DNA of 34,676 bases from Mnemiopsis leidyi. Taxonomy: Eukaryota; Ctenophora; Tentaculata; Lobata; Bolinopsidae. Below, one piece after another: positions 32,101 through 34,676 of this stretch. The position numbers and the translations under genes are program-made. Within the stretch, counting starts at the first letter, position 1. Every line of letters starts with the position of its first letter. The stretch spans positions 51,220-85,895 of the forward strand of contig JH153685.1 in assembly GCA_000226015.1 (NCBI GenBank). The letters are read 5' to 3'. The notes under the pieces are model-generated. The model was not told where the DNA came from. It searched no databases and worked only from the letters and a program-made list of their open reading frames with translations.

Positions 32101-34288
32101 AGTCTTTCTTCTACATGAGAATTCCTGCAGGTTTTATCAGACTTGTTAAATCAGAACTCCTCGAGTGTGCCTATATATCCACATGCCATCTGTTGACCAA
32201 ATTTAATTACAATTTTTCAATCTGTCATCCTAACTGTGAACAACTTAGGACGTTTAAATCAGACCGATTGGGCGCCGGCATATAAAAAGTGTGCCTAAAT
32301 CGCGCAATGGGTCCTGTCGGTGCGTTATGGGTCCTGTCGGAGCGTTATGGGTCCTGTCGGAGCGTTATGGGTCCTGTCGGAGCGTTATGGGTCCTGTAGA
32401 GCGCCTGTACTGTTGTTTACAGTTACGAGCCTTACCAAGGGTCCTGGTTCTCCAGCAGTACACCGTAATCCTTATTACACTTAAAGTGTCTCCTCACAAA
32501 GCCCTTGCTTTTCGCTCCAACAAATTGTTTATCTTGGATATCGTAAGAGTCATCCCGAATCAGCCCCCATTTGGTGCTGAACCCTTCTAAACTAGCCTCA
32601 CCCAAATCGAACAGATTTTCTGATAGTCCCATTATGTGCAGCAATTGATGTATCAAGACATTGGGCAAATCTTCTTGAGGAATACGATGTTCGGTACAGA
32701 TACTTATGTAGCCAGCTATAGGTCTTTTGTGCATCGGGGATACCTGGAAGTTACACCTGAGTTAATGTCCATTTTTGTAAAATAATACGTGGGGAACGGT
32801 GCAGCCGACGTCCTGCCCCAGAACATCGTGCCCCAGAGCACTTTAACCCGAAGATTTAGCCTTTATAGCGTGATGTCCTGCACCACAACAGACAACTTTG
32901 TTTGGGTTAGGGTTTGGGTTGGGCACGATGTTCTGGGCAGAATGACGGGAACCGTGGGGAACATAGGACACCTATCCTACAAATCTTACCTTAACAATAA
33001 TGAAGAACCGTGAGGAACACATGGCATCTGTCGAACAAATCTTACCTTAACAATGATAAAGAACTGAAAATAACCTGACAAGTGGCTGCCTGGACAGGGT
33101 CCCCCTGACAAGACTCCCCGCTCCTGGAAGAAAGGTACACAACAATGTGTCCTGTAATACCCTGTCCTAAGGTACTGCCCACTGTAAAACCGCACCTTTT
33201 ACTGTCGTCTACACAGACGTAACACCGCCCTAGATGCTCATCTGTAATGTAATATTTAAGTTATAGTATAAGTTATAGTATTATTTATTCAAAGATATAT
33301 CAAACATCTTATAGCTTAATTAAAAGACAAATTTTAGGTTTGTCATATTCTAAATAATTCCATCAACCTGACAACCTATCTCGGAACGAAACAAGTCATA
33401 TCTAAACAAGGCCTATACCCGGTACGGTAGCAGGACCACACTTCGTGACCTGGGCACACTCCTCTGTGCAGTAGTGAGTGTCTGTCTGGGGGTTTGTCTG
33501 TACGCTTGTCTGCTCGTTTGTGTAGCTGAGTGGACAGTTTCTAGAGAGGTGTATGGCGGAGCTGGCTTGCTTTACGAGGATGTTCTCAGACATGAAGTCG
33601 GAGATGCGATCTAGGGTACTGTCAGAGATGGAAACGTTCTTGTCCGTCTTGTACCACGTCACCTGAAGAGGAGAAGAGATGCCAGCCAGTCCTACATCAG
33701 TCTTACACTTACTGTTATACATACTTACTTACACTTACTTACACTAACAGTCCTACATCAGTCATTCATCAGTCCCCCATCAGTCTTACTCACTCTTTCA
33801 ATAATAAGAACCGGTCTTACTTGAACCTACAAATTCTTTAAGTATTTAGAACAACTCTTACCAAGACCTACACAGACTTTTTTAATAGTAAGCACTATTT
33901 TGCTTACCTGGTATTTAACTGGAGAAGAAAGGGGTCAATGTTACTTACCTGGTATTTAACTGGAGAAGAAAGGGGTCAATGTTACTTACCTGGTATTTAA
34001 CTGGAGAAGAAAGGGGTCAATGTTACTTACCTGGTATTTAACTGGAGAAGAAAGGGGTCAATGTTACTTACCTGGTATTTAACTGGAGAAGAAAGGGGTC
34101 AATGTTGCTTACCTGGTATTTAACTGGAGAAGAAAGGGGTCAATGTTACTTACCTGGTATTTAACTGGAGAAGAAAGGGGTCCAGAAGAAAACCCAGTCT
34201 GTAGGGTATCTGGAGATGGAGACTGGTGTTGGCAGACATAAGGGAACGTAGTTCTGAGAAATAGCACAAACACTACAGTTGTTAACAT
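29144..34288 (-). CDS. M8 (leishmanolysin/invadolysin-like) pseudoprotease with two sushi domains, TSP1, TM helix and cytoplasmic tail
   Basis: Nine exons with matching phases: 34288-34154, 33662-33419, 33181-33075, 32743-32436, 32124-32003, 31859-31626, 31338-31218, 31038-30034, 29792-29144 (2925 nt, 974 residues). The signal peptide is MLTTVVFVLFLRTTFPYVC. M8 landmarks: GHIVVYL with ESCQGDPVQAATC, RPIAGYISIC (about 169-178), IHQLLHIMG (193-201), SHVEER (267-272), LEDTGWY, DFTCTADHKAVSKC, and NSVCVIHDGEW with GAGCY. Zinc His 194, 198 and 268 are kept, but the catalytic Glu is Gln195 (CAA) and the Met-turn Met, 11 residues after His268, is Thr279. Then two sushi/CCP domains (about 514-572 and 574-638), TSP1 (643-687, WSAWGPCSVTCG), a TM helix (702-726) and a 248-residue tail with a PPSY (PPxY) motif and an acidic end. 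It is probably a cell-surface adhesion or binding protein, not an active protease. Exon 3/4 borders have a second in-frame solution. Confidence 0.85.
32306..32395. repeat. 20-bp minisatellite, about 5 copies, in an M8-gene intron
   Basis: The unit is GGAGCGTTATGGGTCCTGTC, nearly perfect, in the intron between exons 4 and 5. GGGTCCTG also occurs at the adjacent exon-4 end (32439-32446). Confidence 0.92.
32944..33060 (-). repeat. 56-bp duplication with two strong decoy donors after M8 exon 3
   Basis: On the minus strand TTGTTAAG|GTAAGATTTGT occurs twice, with the GT at about 33045 and 32989, in two diverged copies of a unit that also shares the AACCGTGRGGAACA segment. Both lie just downstream of the donor chosen for exon 3 (CAG|GTTATT at 33075/33074) and match consensus better than it does. 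Confidence 0.7.
33903..34183 (-). repeat. 41-bp repeat spanning the M8 exon-1 donor, 7 copies
   Basis: Copies start at 33903, 33944, 33985, 34026, 34067, 34108 and 34149 (plus coordinates), an exact 41-bp period with almost no divergence. On the minus strand each unit reads pyrimidine tract CCCCTTTCTTCTCCAG, then TTAAATACCAG, then donor GTAAGTAAC. The outermost copy (34149) holds the real exon-1 border at 34154. Read without splicing, the repeat hits a stop within 12 codons. Confidence 0.95.
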
Positions 34289-34676
34289 CGTGTTTATTTC
34301 GTTGTCATTCTGGTCAACTGATTGAAGCTTGAATCACTGATCAGTGTTTAATACTTATTTGGGCGATGCGGTTACACTGTGCACTGATCACTTTGGTTTC
34401 TAACACGGTTCAAAAACATCAAAACTGCAGTCGAAACGAAATGTCGAAATACTTCACGTCGAAAAACGAAATACTTACTCCGGATAGGAAGCAGGACGCA
34501 TTTAGCGTATAGTTGTTTTCAGTGTTGCTTGTTATATCACGTGTTTGAGCAGCCATCTTAACATAGACGCACACATACATATACACAGACACAAAGACAC
34601 AGACACACAGTACACAGACACACGCACACGAACACACACACACAGACACACACTCTCCCACCCCCCCCCTTCTCTC
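34289..34676. other. 5' flank of the M8 gene with a CA-rich tract
   Basis: No further exon seen. A CA/GT-rich irregular microsatellite occupies about 34560-34650, followed by a C run (about 34661-34669) at the window end. The TSS of the M8 gene should lie here; no TATA box could be assigned. Confidence 0.5.

Overview
This is a piece of a eukaryotic nuclear genome, almost certainly animal. Genes are split by introns with GT-AG junctions, and the domains are metazoan in style: a class A GPCR, sushi/CCP, thrombospondin type 1 and fibronectin III-like. About twenty minisatellite arrays fill the AT-rich space between exons. An early-branching marine invertebrate such as a cnidarian would fit, but nothing here fixes the taxon.

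Layout. 1-153 is a (CTCA)n microsatellite. 1126-4428 (+) is an intronless 1100-residue reading frame for a Ser/Lys-rich protein I do not recognise, with a 5'-UTR intron before it and a poly(A) signal after it. 4.8-9.9 kb holds a 21-bp minisatellite and one near-perfect hairpin. From about 9.9 to 18.3 kb the minus strand carries scattered exons that look like parts of a secreted or membrane receptor: a signal-peptide exon at 18.2 kb, fibronectin III/cytokine-receptor-like exons at 14.8-12.2 kb and a transmembrane exon at 10 kb. Their membership of one gene is inferred. They are interleaved with minisatellites, a 164-bp perfect duplication carrying a 544-bp insertion, a hAT-type non-autonomous element with a perfect 8-bp target duplication, and a SINE fragment. 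19.6-26.7 kb is mostly tandem repeats plus a decayed LINE reverse transcriptase (minus).

The last 8 kb is the best-resolved part. Seven plus-strand exons (26761-29127) give a class A GPCR whose splice phases all agree but which stops after TM5, before TM6 and TM7. Tail to tail with it, nine minus-strand exons (34288-29144) give a complete 974-residue type I membrane protein: signal peptide, M8 (leishmanolysin/invadolysin-like) domain, two sushi domains, one TSP1 domain, a transmembrane helix and a long cytoplasmic tail. Its zinc motif reads HQLLH instead of HExxH and its Met-turn methionine is Thr, so it is probably a pseudoprotease.

The most unusual feature is that the tandem repeats in these two genes are built around splice junctions. 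A 41-bp unit repeated seven times carries the exon-1 donor of the M8 gene. A 51-bp unit carries the GPCR exon-3 donor, a 31-bp echo carries the exon-3 acceptor, and a 24-bp array carries an acceptor-like site and the start codon. No search could be run, so all family calls rest on reading motifs by eye.
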